DNA of 64,000 nucleotides from Deltaproteobacteria bacterium (GTDB lineage Bacteria; Myxococcota_A; Polyangia; Polyangiales; Ga0077539), in the NCBI GenBank assembly GCA_947477565.1, contig CANJUR010000001.1:241181-305180 (forward strand), written 5' to 3'. Below, in pieces: positions 44,062 to 53,423 of the stretch. Numbering within the stretch: the stretch's first letter is position 1; each line of letters begins with the position of its first letter. The notes under the pieces were generated by a model, which did no database searches, was not told the origin of the DNA, and saw only the letters and a list, made by a program, of their open reading frames with translations. Made by a program: the position numbers and the translations under genes.

Positions 44062-45240
44062 TCAATCGGTCACCCGCATAAGGACGTTTTTCAGGTAATC
44101 GCCCTCGGGAAACGCGAGCAAGCGCGGGTGGTCGCCGGGCGCACCCCACGCGTCAATGACCTGAAGCACCTTCGAGGACCGCGATGCGCTCTCGTCCAGG
44201 GAATCCAGGAAGAGTTCGCGGGTGACGTGGCTTGAGCAGCTTCCCGCGAGGTACCAGCCCCCGGAGGCGACGAGACCGAGACAAGCCGCGTGCAACGCGC
44301 GGTAGCTCTTGAGGGCCGCGGGCAGCGCAGCGTCGCTCGGTGCGAAGCTCGGCGGGTCGGCGATCACCAGGTCAAAACGGCGGCGCTCTTTGGTGGCCTG
44401 TTGAATCCACGCGGGCACGTCCGCGACCGCCGTCTCATGGGCGCCGGGCGCGAGCCCGTTGGCGGCCCAGGTCTCCCCGGCGAGACCGATGGCACCGGGC
44501 GCAATGTCCACGCTGGTCACGGACTTCGCACCACCGAGGCCCGCCGCGACGGAGAAGCCACCCGTGTACGAGTACAGGTTGAGCACCCGCATCCCCGCGG
44601 CGATGGAGCGCACCCGGTAGCGCGACTCCCGCTGGTCGAGGAAGAGCCCCGTTTTCTGCCCGTGCAGAAGATCACCGCGGAGCACCATTCCGCGCTCGCG
44701 CACGTTGCGCACCGGGTCTCCAAGATCGCCGTCGATCACCTCGACCCGCGCCCCGTCGGGCGTGCGGCGGCGCAGCAGCAACGTGCGCACTCCCAACGCC
44801 TCGAGCCCCTCGCGCATCGCCTCGCGCATCAACGGCCACTGGGCCTCCGCGCCCGGACCGTCTACGCCGAGCACCGCCGCGTCGCCGTAGCGATCGCACG
44901 TGAAGCCCGGCAGCCGATCGCCCTCTCCATGCAACAGCCGCCACGCGTCGGTCTCCGCAGGGACCATCATCCGACGCAGCTCCATCGCCCGCTTGAAGCG
45001 CAGCGCGAGGAGGTCATGCGAGAGCGCCTCGTCGCGGGTGGTGAACACCCGCACACCAATCGCGTCGCCGTCCACGAGACCGCGAGCCACGAAGCGTCCG
45101 GCGGCGTCGCGCACGGTCGCGATGGAGCCCGACGGGGCATCGAAGGGGAGCAGGGCGTCGCGGTAGATCCAGGGGTGACCGCCAGCGATGGTGCGCTCGA
45201 CGGGCTTGCGGAGGCGGAGTTCGACGGAGGTTGGGCTCAT
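44062..45240 (-). CDS. rlmI: 23S rRNA cytosine methyltransferase (RlmI-type)
   Basis: A 392-residue SAM-dependent rRNA methyltransferase. The N-terminal PUA-like domain (about 1-70) starts VELRLRKPVERTIAGGHPWI. An EEHEE-like middle domain follows, then the catalytic Rossmann domain: LHGQKTGLFLDQRESRYRVR, LNLYSYTGGFSVAAGLGGAK (motif I), DIAPGAIGLAGE, VIADPPSFAPS (motif IV) and ASGGWYLAGSCSSHVT with the catalytic Cys. RlmI makes m5C1962 in 23S rRNA of E. coli; the symbol rests on the domain arrangement and DPPSFA motif. It is between a small lipoprotein (48-base gap) and the PpiC-type gene. Confidence 0.88.
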   Translation of the reverse strand: MSPTSVELRLRKPVERTIAGGHPWIYRDALLPFDAPSGSIATVRDAAGRFVARGLVDGDAIGVRVFTTRDEALSHDLLALRFKRAMELRRMMVPAETDAWRLLHGEGDRLPGFTCDRYGDAAVLGVDGPGAEAQWPLMREAMREGLEALGVRTLLLRRRTPDGARVEVIDGDLGDPVRNVRERGMVLRGDLLHGQKTGLFLDQRESRYRVRSIAAGMRVLNLYSYTGGFSVAAGLGGAKSVTSVDIAPGAIGLAGETWAANGLAPGAHETAVADVPAWIQQATKERRRFDLVIADPPSFAPSDAALPAALKSYRALHAACLGLVASGGWYLAGSCSSHVTRELFLDSLDESASRSSKVLQVIDAWGAPGDHPRLLAFPEGDYLKNVLMRVTD

Positions 45241-45288
45241 GACCCGACCTGCTCTACCGCAAGAGCGGGTCCGTGTGCGACCGCCCGC

Positions 45289-45804
45289 TCAGGGCGTAAC
45301 GGGAGGGAAGCGGAGGTTGCGCGTGACGAGGTCGCGCACCCAGGCCTGGAGCTGCCCGAACTCGTCCTCGCTGGAGTACATTCGCACCACGAAGAAGCGC
45401 CGCCCGCGGGGAACCACAAAGGCCGCGCCTTGCAGCTCAGAGCTGCCCTCGTGGCCATGTTGCGTGATCCAGTAGCCTTCGGTGCCCGAGAGCACCTCGT
45501 CGCCGACGGCGCGGTCCACCGCGCCCTGGGAGGCGAGCGGCGGGAGCCCGCGCGGTCCGCTCGGCAATGCGTTGAAAGCCTCACCGGTGGCAGGAGCGAC
45601 CGCGCGCACCTCGAACATCTCAAGCCGCTCGCCATGCACCGCGTGCGTGTAGCGCTCCACGGTGAACCCACGCTGCTGCTCGCTCGTGTCCACCTCCCAG
45701 CCGCCCGGCTGGTTGTCGAACACATAGGCAGGCCGCGGCGGACGCGCGCACCCGACGGACATCCCGAGCACCGCAGCGACCAGAAGCAACCGGAAGCGAC
45801 CCAT
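45289..45804 (-). CDS. Lipoprotein of unknown function upstream of rlmI
   Basis: A 171-residue lipoprotein: MGRFRLLLVAAVLGMSVGCA has a lipobox (SVGC, residue 19). The mature protein has mixed alpha/beta character, with WEVDTSEQQRGFTVERYTHA, then GAAFVVPRGRRFFVVRMYSS and a C-terminal helix (QLQAWVRDLVTRNL). Related proteins with an HxGHEG-like segment exist in myxobacteria, but I do not recognise a named family. It is the first gene of a minus-strand run (lipoprotein, rlmI, PpiC-type isomerase). Confidence 0.65.
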   Translation of the reverse strand: MGRFRLLLVAAVLGMSVGCARPPRPAYVFDNQPGGWEVDTSEQQRGFTVERYTHAVHGERLEMFEVRAVAPATGEAFNALPSGPRGLPPLASQGAVDRAVGDEVLSGTEGYWITQHGHEGSSELQGAAFVVPRGRRFFVVRMYSSEDEFGQLQAWVRDLVTRNLRFPPVTP

Positions 45805-45892
45805 GAACGGCCGCTAGCAGTGTCCACGGGGGAGACGCCAGTTTCTGACGCGTCGCACGGAAGCAACGGCGTCCGTGCTAGGTGAGAGCGGA

Positions 45893-48800
45893 ATGAGCAC
45901 CCGCGTTGGTCGGTATCAGCTCGACGAGCGCGTCGCCAGCGGGGGCTCCTCCGAGGTCTACCACGCACGCGACACGGTGACCGGCCGCGAGGTCGCCCTC
46001 AAGCGCCTGCGCATCGACCGCGATGACGCCACCGCCCGGGCCCGCTTCGAGCGCGAGGCGCGCATGCTGTCGGAGCTCGATCACCCCAACGTGGTCGCCT
46101 ACGTAGACCACGGCACCGACGACGAGGGCCGACTCTTCCTGGCCACAGAATGGCTCGCGGGGGAGACCGTCGAGGCTGCCATCGAGCGCGAGCGACCGGG
46201 GGACTGGTCGGCCCTGCGGATGCTCCAGGAGAGCGCGCTGGGCCTCGCGGCGCTTCACGCGTTGGGAGTGGTCCATCGGGATGTGAAGCCGGCCAACCTC
46301 TATCTCGCGGCGAGCCCGGAGGGCGCGGTGGTAAAGGTCATCGACCTGGGCATCGCCGTTGGCGAAGGCGACCTCGCCCTCACCCGCGCGGGCACCGTCG
46401 TCGGGAGCCCGTTCTACATCTCCCCCGAGCAGCTCCGCGGCGAGGAGCCCTCCCCCGCCTCGGACCTCTACTCCCTCGCGGTGGTCTTCTACGAGCTACT
46501 CACGGGGTTTCGACCGTTTCAGGGCCTCGACACGCGCACGGTGCTCCAGCGCGTCACCCGGGACGCCCCGCCGCGGCTGCGCGAGCTTCGCCCAGACCTC
46601 CCCACCGCCCTCGAAAACCTCCTCGACCGAGCCCTCTCCAAAGACCCCTCCCGCCGCCCGGTCGGCCTCCTGGAGTTTGTCGACGAGGTGAGCGCCCTGC
46701 TCGAGTTGGTGACCACGCGCCCGGACGGCGTTCCCGAGGCTTCGCTCCTCGCGCGCAGCGAGCAGCGGGTGCGCGTGGTGGTGCTCGTGCGGGCGGCGCG
46801 CGACGGCGTGCAGAAGCTCGTAGACGAAGCCGCAGGGCGGCTCGCGGAGCGGGGCGCGAGCATCGAGCGCGACGGCGAGCACGGGATACGCGCGGTCTTC
46901 GGCGACCACCGGCTGCGCGGCGACGAGGCGGTGCGCGCAGTGCGGGCGGCCGTCGAGGTGCGCGGCCGGGGGCTGCGAGTGGTGGTGGTGACGGGCCTCA
47001 CCCGGCGGATCGGCGACGCCCTCCATGGATCGGCGCTCTCTCGCTCCGTAGACCTGCTCGCGGCCACTGCGGAGTGCGAGCTGATGGTGGACGCCGCGAC
47101 CGCCGTGGCCCTCGCGGGACGATTCGAGACCGAGGCGCGCCGCGAGGGACAGCGCATCGGGCGCGACCTCGAGCGGCTGCACTCCGCTGCACCGCGTGCG
47201 CTTCTCTACGACGAGGGCACGCTGCCGGGCCGCGACGAGGCCGTCGCGCTCACCTTCGAGCGGGTGCGAGACGCCTGGAAACAGCGCCGACCGATGGTGC
47301 TGCTGGTGCAGGGCGAGCCGGGCATCGGGAAGTCCTCCCTCGCCCGCGCGGTGATCTCGCGCCTCCTCGCCGACCGCGCGCTCGATGTCGAATCAAGCGC
47401 CGCGCCGCTGCTCACGCTGAGGGGTGACCTGCTCGCCAGCCACACACCCCTCGGGGCCGTCGGCCGCGCACTGCGGGAGCGGGCGGGCATCCAGGACGGC
47501 GCCACGCCGGAGGCCCAGCTCGCGCGCCTCGAGCACCTCGTGGACGGCGCCCTCGACGAGACCTCGCTGGGCTTCCTCGCCGACCTCGCGCGTGTGCCGT
47601 TGCGCACGGAAGGGAGCGTTCTGCGTGCGGCGCGGCGTGACCCAGACCTCTTCCGCGATGGGCTGCTGCGCTCGTTGCTGGGGTTGATTCGTGCGACCAA
47701 CGCGAGCAGCCCGGCGCTGCTGCTCCTCGAGGACGCCCAGTGGATCGACGGGTCGACCCTGGAGGTGGTCGCCTCGCTCCTCGATGCGCTGCCCGAGGCC
47801 GCGCTGGTGGTGCTGGCCCTCACGCGCCCGGAGCCTGAGTCCCTCGCCCGCCTCGGCCGCGTCTGGAAGTCCCTCCCCCGCGTGGATCTCGTGCTGCCGC
47901 CGCTCGCGCCCCCGGTGGTGCAGGCGCTCACCGTCCGCGGCCTCGGCGCGCTCGACGACCCACGGCTGCGGGCCGACCTCGTGGCTCGCTGCGCCGGCAA
48001 TCCACTCTTCCTCGAAGAACTTCTCGGCGTCGTGCGCGACGCAGCGGCGCGGCAGCCCGGCCAGGGGGTGCGCATCGAGTTGCCCACCGCTGCGCTCTCG
48101 GCGGTGCAGTTGCGCCTCGATGGGCTCGATTCGGAGGCGCGGCGCATCGTGCGGGCGGCGAGCGTGTTCGGGTCGGTGTTCTGGCGCGACGGGCTCGCTG
48201 CGATGGTCGGAGCGACGCCGGAGACGCAGCTCGATCGCCCGCTGCGGGTGCTGTCCGCGCAGGGCTTTATCGCGCCGAACCCGTCCTCGCGCGTCGCCCG
48301 CACCGTCGAGTATTCCTTCCGCCACGACCTCGTCCGCGACGCCGCGTACGCGACGCTGCTCGACGACGACCGCCGCGCGCTGCATGCCCGCGTCGCGGCA
48401 TGGTTCGCCGCGCGCGAGCGCACAGACCCGGCGCTCATCGCGCGGCACCACGACCTGGCGGGGCAGCCCGATCTAGCCCGCGCGTGGTGGCTCCGCGCGG
48501 CCCGCGACGCCCTCCGCGATCAGGGCTTTCACGCCGCCCTCGAGCACGCCACGCGCGCCCTCGCCGGATCGCCTCCGCCCAACGAGCGCCGGGAGACCCT
48601 CTGCGTGCGCGCAGATGCGTCCTTCGCGCTCGCCGACAGCGCCACGGCCCTCGACGACGCGCGCGCTGCGGAGTCCATCCCCGGCGCGAGCGCGGCGCAG
48701 CGCCTGCGGGTCGCCCTCTGCGTGGCCAACGGCCAGATGCTACAGGGCCGCCTCGACGCCGGGCTCGCGGTGCTCCAGGTGGCCTGTGCGCGCGCCGCGG

Positions 48801-49801
48801 CCATTCCGCGGGGCGTCGGGGACGAGGAGGTTCCGCCGGCGCTGTGGCTCTCGGCGACGCTGCGGCAGGCGCACTTGATGACCCAGCGGGGCATCGCCCG
48901 GGAGGCGCTCGACCTCGCGCACGCCACCATGAGCGACGCCCGCACGCCGCAGGCCGACCGTGATGCCGCGCGCTCCCTCGCAGACGCCGTCGTGGGCAGC
49001 GCCCTGCTCGGGCTGCAGCGCCTCGAGGAGGCCCGCGACGCCTGTGAGCAAGCCCTCGACCGATCGCAGCGGGACGGGGACCTGCCACGGATGTTCCAGG
49101 CTGCCATCGCGGAGGGGCGGGTGCTGACGCGGCTGGGCGAGCACACCCTCGCAGTGCAGCGATTGGAGCGCGCCCGCGACGACGCCCGCCGCCTCGGAAT
49201 GGCCCTCTACGAGACCGTCGCGCTGCAGCACCTGGGCGTGGCGCTCGCGCGGCGGGGCGACGGCGTCGAGGCCCTGCGCGTCGAGGCGCAGGCGCTCGGT
49301 CTGGCGACGCGCCACGGACTCGCCCGCATCGCCGCGCGCTCCCGCGTCTACGCCGCCTGGATCGAGGGCTTCGACCCGCGGCAGCCCGACCCCGAAGGCT
49401 CGCTGCGATGGCTCGCGATGGCCGCGGACGAGGGCCGCGGGGACGCGCCGCTGCGCTGCCTGCTCTGGGCGGTGCACGCGCGCTTGCTGCTGCTGCACCG
49501 CGACGGCGAAGGGGCGCTCGGTCCCGCGAAGGAGGCGATCACGCTTCTCGACGCGGGGGTCACCCTGGAGGACGGCGACGTCTTCGCGCGCTGGGTGTAC
49601 GCCGATGTCCTGGCAAAGCTGGGACGGCGTGGCGAGGCCGACGACGCCTATGTGCGAGCGTGGTCCCGGGTCAACGCGACGCTCGCGAACATCCACGACG
49701 ACGAGCGACGCCGCCGCTGCCGCGACGGGGTGCTGGAGCACCGGGCGCTCGCGGACACCATCGTCGCGCGGGGATTGCCGACCATCGACGTGCGGGGGTG
49801 A
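45893..49801 (+). CDS. PknK-like Ser/Thr kinase fused to cyclase-like and STAND/AAA ATPase domains
   Basis: A 1302-residue protein starting MSTRVGRYQLDERVASGGSS (ATG 45893; a GTG 18 bases upstream is less likely). Residues 1-260 are a kinase with HRDVKPAN at 128-135 and the metal motif as DLG (151-153) instead of DFG, then SPEQ. Residues about 295-420 resemble a degenerate nucleotide-cyclase domain (VVVLVRAARDGVQKLVDEAA, GDEAVRAVRAAVEV). An ATPase follows, with Walker A GEPGIGKSS at 474-482 and Walker B LLLLEDAQW near 609-617. Helical TPR-like repeats fill residues about 850-1290. Such proteins act as signalling switches in myxobacteria. No signal peptide or membrane helix was found, so it is probably cytoplasmic. 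Confidence 0.9.
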   Translation: MSTRVGRYQLDERVASGGSSEVYHARDTVTGREVALKRLRIDRDDATARARFEREARMLSELDHPNVVAYVDHGTDDEGRLFLATEWLAGETVEAAIERERPGDWSALRMLQESALGLAALHALGVVHRDVKPANLYLAASPEGAVVKVIDLGIAVGEGDLALTRAGTVVGSPFYISPEQLRGEEPSPASDLYSLAVVFYELLTGFRPFQGLDTRTVLQRVTRDAPPRLRELRPDLPTALENLLDRALSKDPSRRPVGLLEFVDEVSALLELVTTRPDGVPEASLLARSEQRVRVVVLVRAARDGVQKLVDEAAGRLAERGASIERDGEHGIRAVFGDHRLRGDEAVRAVRAAVEVRGRGLRVVVVTGLTRRIGDALHGSALSRSVDLLAATAECELMVDAATAVALAGRFETEARREGQRIGRDLERLHSAAPRALLYDEGTLPGRDEAVALTFERVRDAWKQRRPMVLLVQGEPGIGKSSLARAVISRLLADRALDVESSAAPLLTLRGDLLASHTPLGAVGRALRERAGIQDGATPEAQLARLEHLVDGALDETSLGFLADLARVPLRTEGSVLRAARRDPDLFRDGLLRSLLGLIRATNASSPALLLLEDAQWIDGSTLEVVASLLDALPEAALVVLALTRPEPESLARLGRVWKSLPRVDLVLPPLAPPVVQALTVRGLGALDDPRLRADLVARCAGNPLFLEELLGVVRDAAARQPGQGVRIELPTAALSAVQLRLDGLDSEARRIVRAASVFGSVFWRDGLAAMVGATPETQLDRPLRVLSAQGFIAPNPSSRVARTVEYSFRHDLVRDAAYATLLDDDRRALHARVAAWFAARERTDPALIARHHDLAGQPDLARAWWLRAARDALRDQGFHAALEHATRALAGSPPPNERRETLCVRADASFALADSATALDDARAAESIPGASAAQRLRVALCVANGQMLQGRLDAGLAVLQVACARAAAIPRGVGDEEVPPALWLSATLRQAHLMTQRGIAREALDLAHATMSDARTPQADRDAARSLADAVVGSALLGLQRLEEARDACEQALDRSQRDGDLPRMFQAAIAEGRVLTRLGEHTLAVQRLERARDDARRLGMALYETVALQHLGVALARRGDGVEALRVEAQALGLATRHGLARIAARSRVYAAWIEGFDPRQPDPEGSLRWLAMAADEGRGDAPLRCLLWAVHARLLLLHRDGEGALGPAKEAITLLDAGVTLEDGDVFARWVYADVLAKLGRRGEADDAYVRAWSRVNATLANIHDDERRRRCRDGVLEHRALADTIVARGLPTIDVRG

Positions 49802-49884
49802 GTCCGGGTCGTGCGCACGGCTGTCCGGGTCGTGCGCATGGCTGTCCGGGTCGTGCGCACGGCTGTCCGGGTCGTGCGCGGCCC
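49802..49884. repeat. 21-base tandem repeat immediately after a kinase stop codon
   Basis: Four units of GTCCGGGTCGTGCGCACGGCT: 49802-49822, 49823-49843 (one change), 49844-49864, and a partial fourth unit starting at 49865. The array begins on the first base after the kinase TGA. In the plus frame the unit encodes VRVVRTA. It may be a 3' regulatory or mRNA-stability element or the remains of a coding repeat. Confidence 0.75.
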
Positions 49885-49960
49885 TCTTGCGCTCGTACCA
49901 ACGCAGCGCACGCCGACACTCCCTCGCTCGAACCCCCTGTCGCGCCCTACGGAGTGCCTT

Positions 49961-51655
49961 TCACGCCGCGGGCGTCACCGTGCGCACGTCGAGTTGCACC
50001 GCGTCGGGTCCCGTCCAGGGATCGGGGCGCAGCACGCCCACCACATCGACGCGCGACTGCGCCGCAGGGAGTTCGCCGCGCGCCCGCGCCGACACGCCCT
50101 CGCGGAAGAACCCCGCCACCGCCCGCCGCCCCAGCATGAACGACAATCGCAGGTGCTGTTCCATGATGGTTCGCGCGTTGTCGAGGCGGACGCCGCGCAG
50201 GGACACCACGGCTTCGGGGTTGCCTTCTCCCGTGGGCTCGAGCGAGCGCAGGTCGCGGGCGAGCGTGGCGGTGAGGTCTGCCTCGGTGAACTCTGCTTCG
50301 GGCGCGCGCTCGGGCTCCGGCGTTCCGCCCGACCGCGCCACGGCCTCGGCGAAGGCCGCGCGAAACTCATCGATGCGCCCCGGGAGGATGCGCACCCCCG
50401 CCGCCGCGTCGTGCCCGCCGAAGCCCACGAGGAGGTCGCGGCACGCATACACGGCGTCGTAGAGCTTGGTTCCCCGCGGGGCGCGCACGGAGCCGACGCC
50501 AAGGTCGCCCTCGATGGCGATGACGCACACCGCAGCTTGCAGGCGCTCCGCGAGGCGGCCCGCGACGATGCCGCCCATGCCCGCGTGCCAGCCGTCGCCT
50601 GCCACCACCACGCCCGCGGGGGGATGTCCTCCGTGTAGGGCCTGCGCCTGCGCGAGCGCCGTATCGACGAGTTGCGCGGAGATCTCCCGGCGGCGGAGGT
50701 TGGCCTGCGCCAGGGCGAAGGCGCGCGGCTGGGCGTCACGGTCGTTCTCGCTCAGCAGAAGATCGAGCGTCGGCGTGGCGGGGCCGAGACGCCCCGGCGC
50801 GTTGAGCATCGGGGCGAGCGAGAAGGCCACGTCGCGCGCCACGAGGCGAAACCGCAGCTTCGACTCCGCGAGCAACGCGCGCACGCCCGGACCGCCGTGT
50901 CCGTCGGCGATGCGCTCGAGGCCATGGCGGGTGAGCGTGCGGTTGTCGCCGTCGAGAGAGGCGACGTCGGCGATGGTTCCGAGGGCGACGAGGTCGAGGT
51001 ATTCGCGCAGGTCGAGGGCGATGCCGAGGCGCGCGCGCACCGCGGCGGCGATGGAAAACGCCAGCCCCACGCTGGCCATGTGCTTGTACGGAAAGCCACA
51101 GTCGGCGCGGTGCGGGTTGAGGAAGGCCACCACCGGCAGCGCCTCGTCCGGGACCTTGTGATGATCCACCACGATGGCGTCCACCCCGCGCTGCCGTGCG
51201 CGCTCGAGGCGCGGGTGATCCGAGGTGCCGCAGTCGCAGGTGATGAGCACTGCGGGGGAGAGCGCGAGCACGCGGTCGAGGGCGGCATCGGAGAGGCCGT
51301 AGCCGCCGTCGAAGCGCGACGCGACGAGGCAGGAAACGTCGCCGCCCATGGCCCGAAGCGCGCGGGTGATGAGCGCCGCGCTGGTGATCCCATCGACGTC
51401 GTAGTCGCCGAAGACCACGATGCGCTCTTTCCCGCGCACGGCGGCGGCGAGGCGTTCGGCGGCGGCCTCGCGGTCGGCCATGCCGTCTGGGCGGGTGAGT
51501 TCCGCGAGCTTCGGTGAGAGAAAGGCGCGCGTGGCGTCCGGGCGGGTGAAGCCGCGACCGACCAGCACCCGCGCCACCAGGGGATGGATTTTGAGCACCT
51601 GGACAAGCTCATCGACGGCGTTTGTATCGGGGACGGAGGCGGCGCCGGAGTTCAT
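49961..51655 (-). CDS. recJ: Single-stranded-DNA-specific exonuclease RecJ
   Basis: A 564-residue enzyme (ATG of MNSGAASVPD; an upstream ATG at 51667 adds four residues). RecJ is a 5'-3' exonuclease in recombination and mismatch repair. The DHH phosphoesterase motifs are present: DYDVDG at 84-89, CDCGTSDH at about 140-147 and VVDHH at 162-166 with two His. The DHHA1 part has VVVAGDGWHAGMGGIVAGRL and GFGGHDAAAGV. The C-terminal OB domain is plausible (EGNPEAVVSLRGVRL). Length is typical. The gene is convergent with the large kinase. Confidence 0.95.
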   Translation of the reverse strand: MNSGAASVPDTNAVDELVQVLKIHPLVARVLVGRGFTRPDATRAFLSPKLAELTRPDGMADREAAAERLAAAVRGKERIVVFGDYDVDGITSAALITRALRAMGGDVSCLVASRFDGGYGLSDAALDRVLALSPAVLITCDCGTSDHPRLERARQRGVDAIVVDHHKVPDEALPVVAFLNPHRADCGFPYKHMASVGLAFSIAAAVRARLGIALDLREYLDLVALGTIADVASLDGDNRTLTRHGLERIADGHGGPGVRALLAESKLRFRLVARDVAFSLAPMLNAPGRLGPATPTLDLLLSENDRDAQPRAFALAQANLRRREISAQLVDTALAQAQALHGGHPPAGVVVAGDGWHAGMGGIVAGRLAERLQAAVCVIAIEGDLGVGSVRAPRGTKLYDAVYACRDLLVGFGGHDAAAGVRILPGRIDEFRAAFAEAVARSGGTPEPERAPEAEFTEADLTATLARDLRSLEPTGEGNPEAVVSLRGVRLDNARTIMEQHLRLSFMLGRRAVAGFFREGVSARARGELPAAQSRVDVVGVLRPDPWTGPDAVQLDVRTVTPAA

Positions 51656-51700
51656 CGCGGCGACCATAGCGCAGCGAGTCTCGGACGGTGAAAGAGCGGC

Positions 51701-52057
51701 CTAGTTGGCGACGAAGCGCGAGCCTGCCTGCGAGCCGCACGCGGCCTGCGCCGTCGCGGTGGTGCTCGGCGGATAGAACCGCAACACCACCTCCGAGCTT
51801 GCGCCGTCGTTGACCACGCAGGAGCCCACGCGCCCGGTCGTCGCGCAGGCCGCCGACGAGAACGTCGCCCCGCCGCCCACGGCGGCGCAGGTGCCACTGC
51901 CGCTGGTGGGGGTGTTCCATGCGCTGCCTGTGTAGTCGGTACACGACCGCGGCGAAGGGATGGTGCAGCTCCCCTTCGAGGGCAAGATGTCATTGAGAAC
52001 ATCTCCACAACCCGCGCCCAGCACCGCCAGAACCACCACCGTCGTCAGTTTCATCAT
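51701..52057 (-). CDS. Small Cys-containing lipoprotein
   Basis: A 118-residue lipoprotein: MMKLTTVVVLAVLGAGCGDV has a lipobox (GAGC, residue 17). The mature part is Ser/Thr/Gly-rich with seven further cysteines (CTIPSPRSC, CAAVGGG, CATTG, CVVND, CGSQAG), a pattern that suggests several disulfides and a small compact domain. No family was recognised. It is upstream of recJ on the same strand (45 bases). Confidence 0.65.
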   Translation of the reverse strand: MMKLTTVVVLAVLGAGCGDVLNDILPSKGSCTIPSPRSCTDYTGSAWNTPTSGSGTCAAVGGGATFSSAACATTGRVGSCVVNDGASSEVVLRFYPPSTTATAQAACGSQAGSRFVAN

Positions 52058-52105
52058 GGCGCGGGAGCCTATGCCCGGAGCCTTCGAAACGCGAGCGCCT
52101 GCGCG

Positions 52106-52804
52106 TCACCCGATGTGATCGATCACCCACCAGGCGCCGCAGGCCATGGACGACAGGCCCACCACCACGCGCAGTCCGCGCTCGATGCGGTGCGCAGCCG
52201 AGGCGATGCGCTGCGTGAGGTAGCCCACGAGCACCATCGAGAGCAGCACTCCGAGGCCGAAGAGGGCGACGCCGGCCACCAGCACCGCGGGATTTCTCTG
52301 CACCATCAGCGGCAGCGCAAGCACAAGGCTGCGCACCCCGGAGAGCCCGAAGAGCGCGCCCGCCAGCAACGGAACCGGCCCCTTGGAGACCCGCGCCGCC
52401 GCGGCGTCCGTGCTCGAATCGTGCTCGGCGAGATCGTGGGCGTGCGTCACGCCGTCACCGTGATGGTGCGTCGAGTCGATCGGAACGCCCCGCAGCAGCG
52501 TCCAGCAGCCGAGCGCGAGCAACGACGCCCCGCCGACGACCTCCAGCGCCGATTCCCAGCGCGCCGGAATCACCACGCCCGCGATGACCGCCGCCGTCGC
52601 CAACACACCGAGCACCGCCATGTGGCCCAGGCCGAAGCGAACGCTCACCGCGACGGCCCGGCGCAGACCGCCCCGCGAGGCGAGCGCGCCGATCGCGAGG
52701 CAGTGATCGGGGCCGACGCCGTGGAGGAGACCCTGCCCGAAGAGTGACCCGAGCACGATGAACACGTCGCGATTCCGTAGCATGGCTTCGACAATCAGTG
52801 CCAT
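52106..52804 (-). CDS. NiCoT-like metal transporter
   Basis: A 232-residue membrane protein (start 52804 or 52783; neither has an obvious ribosome-binding site). Hydrophobic segments lie at about 15-30, 47-65, 75-93, 138-155, 165-185 and 205-225. The first segment contains LHGVGPDHCLAIG, an H-x4-DH motif like that of nickel/cobalt transporters (HoxN/NixA). A His-rich loop (THHHGDGVTHAHDLAEHD) lies between the third and fourth segments, typical for metal-binding loops of NiCoT and relatives. Role: uptake or efflux of Ni or Co is likely but not proved. Alternatives are the HupE/UreJ or SafE-type families. It is divergent from the GNAT gene (70-base shared promoter region). Confidence 0.7.
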   Translation of the reverse strand: MALIVEAMLRNRDVFIVLGSLFGQGLLHGVGPDHCLAIGALASRGGLRRAVAVSVRFGLGHMAVLGVLATAAVIAGVVIPARWESALEVVGGASLLALGCWTLLRGVPIDSTHHHGDGVTHAHDLAEHDSSTDAAAARVSKGPVPLLAGALFGLSGVRSLVLALPLMVQRNPAVLVAGVALFGLGVLLSMVLVGYLTQRIASAAHRIERGLRVVVGLSSMACGAWWVIDHIG

Positions 52805-52874
52805 CGGGGGGGTTGAGGCTTCGACACGGTGCACCGTTGACGGCGAGGGCGTTCCGCGGCACTGCGCGAACCCA

Positions 52875-53315
52875 ATGGAGACCCGGGGCATCACGCAGGA
52901 AGACTTCGCCCAGATCGTCTCGGTCATCGATCGGTGGTGGGGAGGTCCGACCTCCGCGCTGGCGCACCCGATGTTTTTCCACGAGCTCGGCAACGACGCT
53001 CTGGTGGTCGAGGACGACGGGCGAATCGTGGGGTTTTTGCTGGGCTTCGTGACGGCCGCGGGGTGCGGGTACGTGCACCTCGTCGGCATCGACAACGACT
53101 ACCGTCGGAGGGGCGTCGGGCGGCGACTTTACGAGAGCTTCACCGCGAGGGCGCTCAGCCGCGGAGCCCTGCGGATGAAGGCGATTACCACCCCAGGTAA
53201 CCAGGGGAGCCTCGAGTTTCACCGGGCGCTGGGGTACCGGGTGGAGATGGTTCCGAACTACGCCGGTCCTGGGCGTGATCGGTACGTCTTCGCCCGCGAA
53301 CTCTCCTCGGGCTGA
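52875..53315 (+). CDS. GNAT-family N-acetyltransferase
   Basis: A 146-residue GNAT enzyme. The ATG at 52875 (METRGITQEDFAQIVSVIDR) starts the domain without the random N-terminal extension. The acetyl-CoA-binding motif is DNDYRRRGVGRRLYESFTAR. Further family features are VGFLLGFV and GSLEFHRALGYRVEM (the usual motif B end). Substrate unknown: amines on proteins, antibiotics and small molecules are all possible. The divergent transporter gene lies 70 bases away. Confidence 0.88.
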   Translation: METRGITQEDFAQIVSVIDRWWGGPTSALAHPMFFHELGNDALVVEDDGRIVGFLLGFVTAAGCGYVHLVGIDNDYRRRGVGRRLYESFTARALSRGALRMKAITTPGNQGSLEFHRALGYRVEMVPNYAGPGRDRYVFARELSSG

Positions 53316-53423
53316 GTAGCTTCGTTGATCGCAAGCCCTCTGCCACGTTAGAGTATCTGCCGATTTGAGCGGCGCCCCTCGGACCCGTGGCGCACACGCA
53401 CGACTGGAGGCTGATTCGCATTC

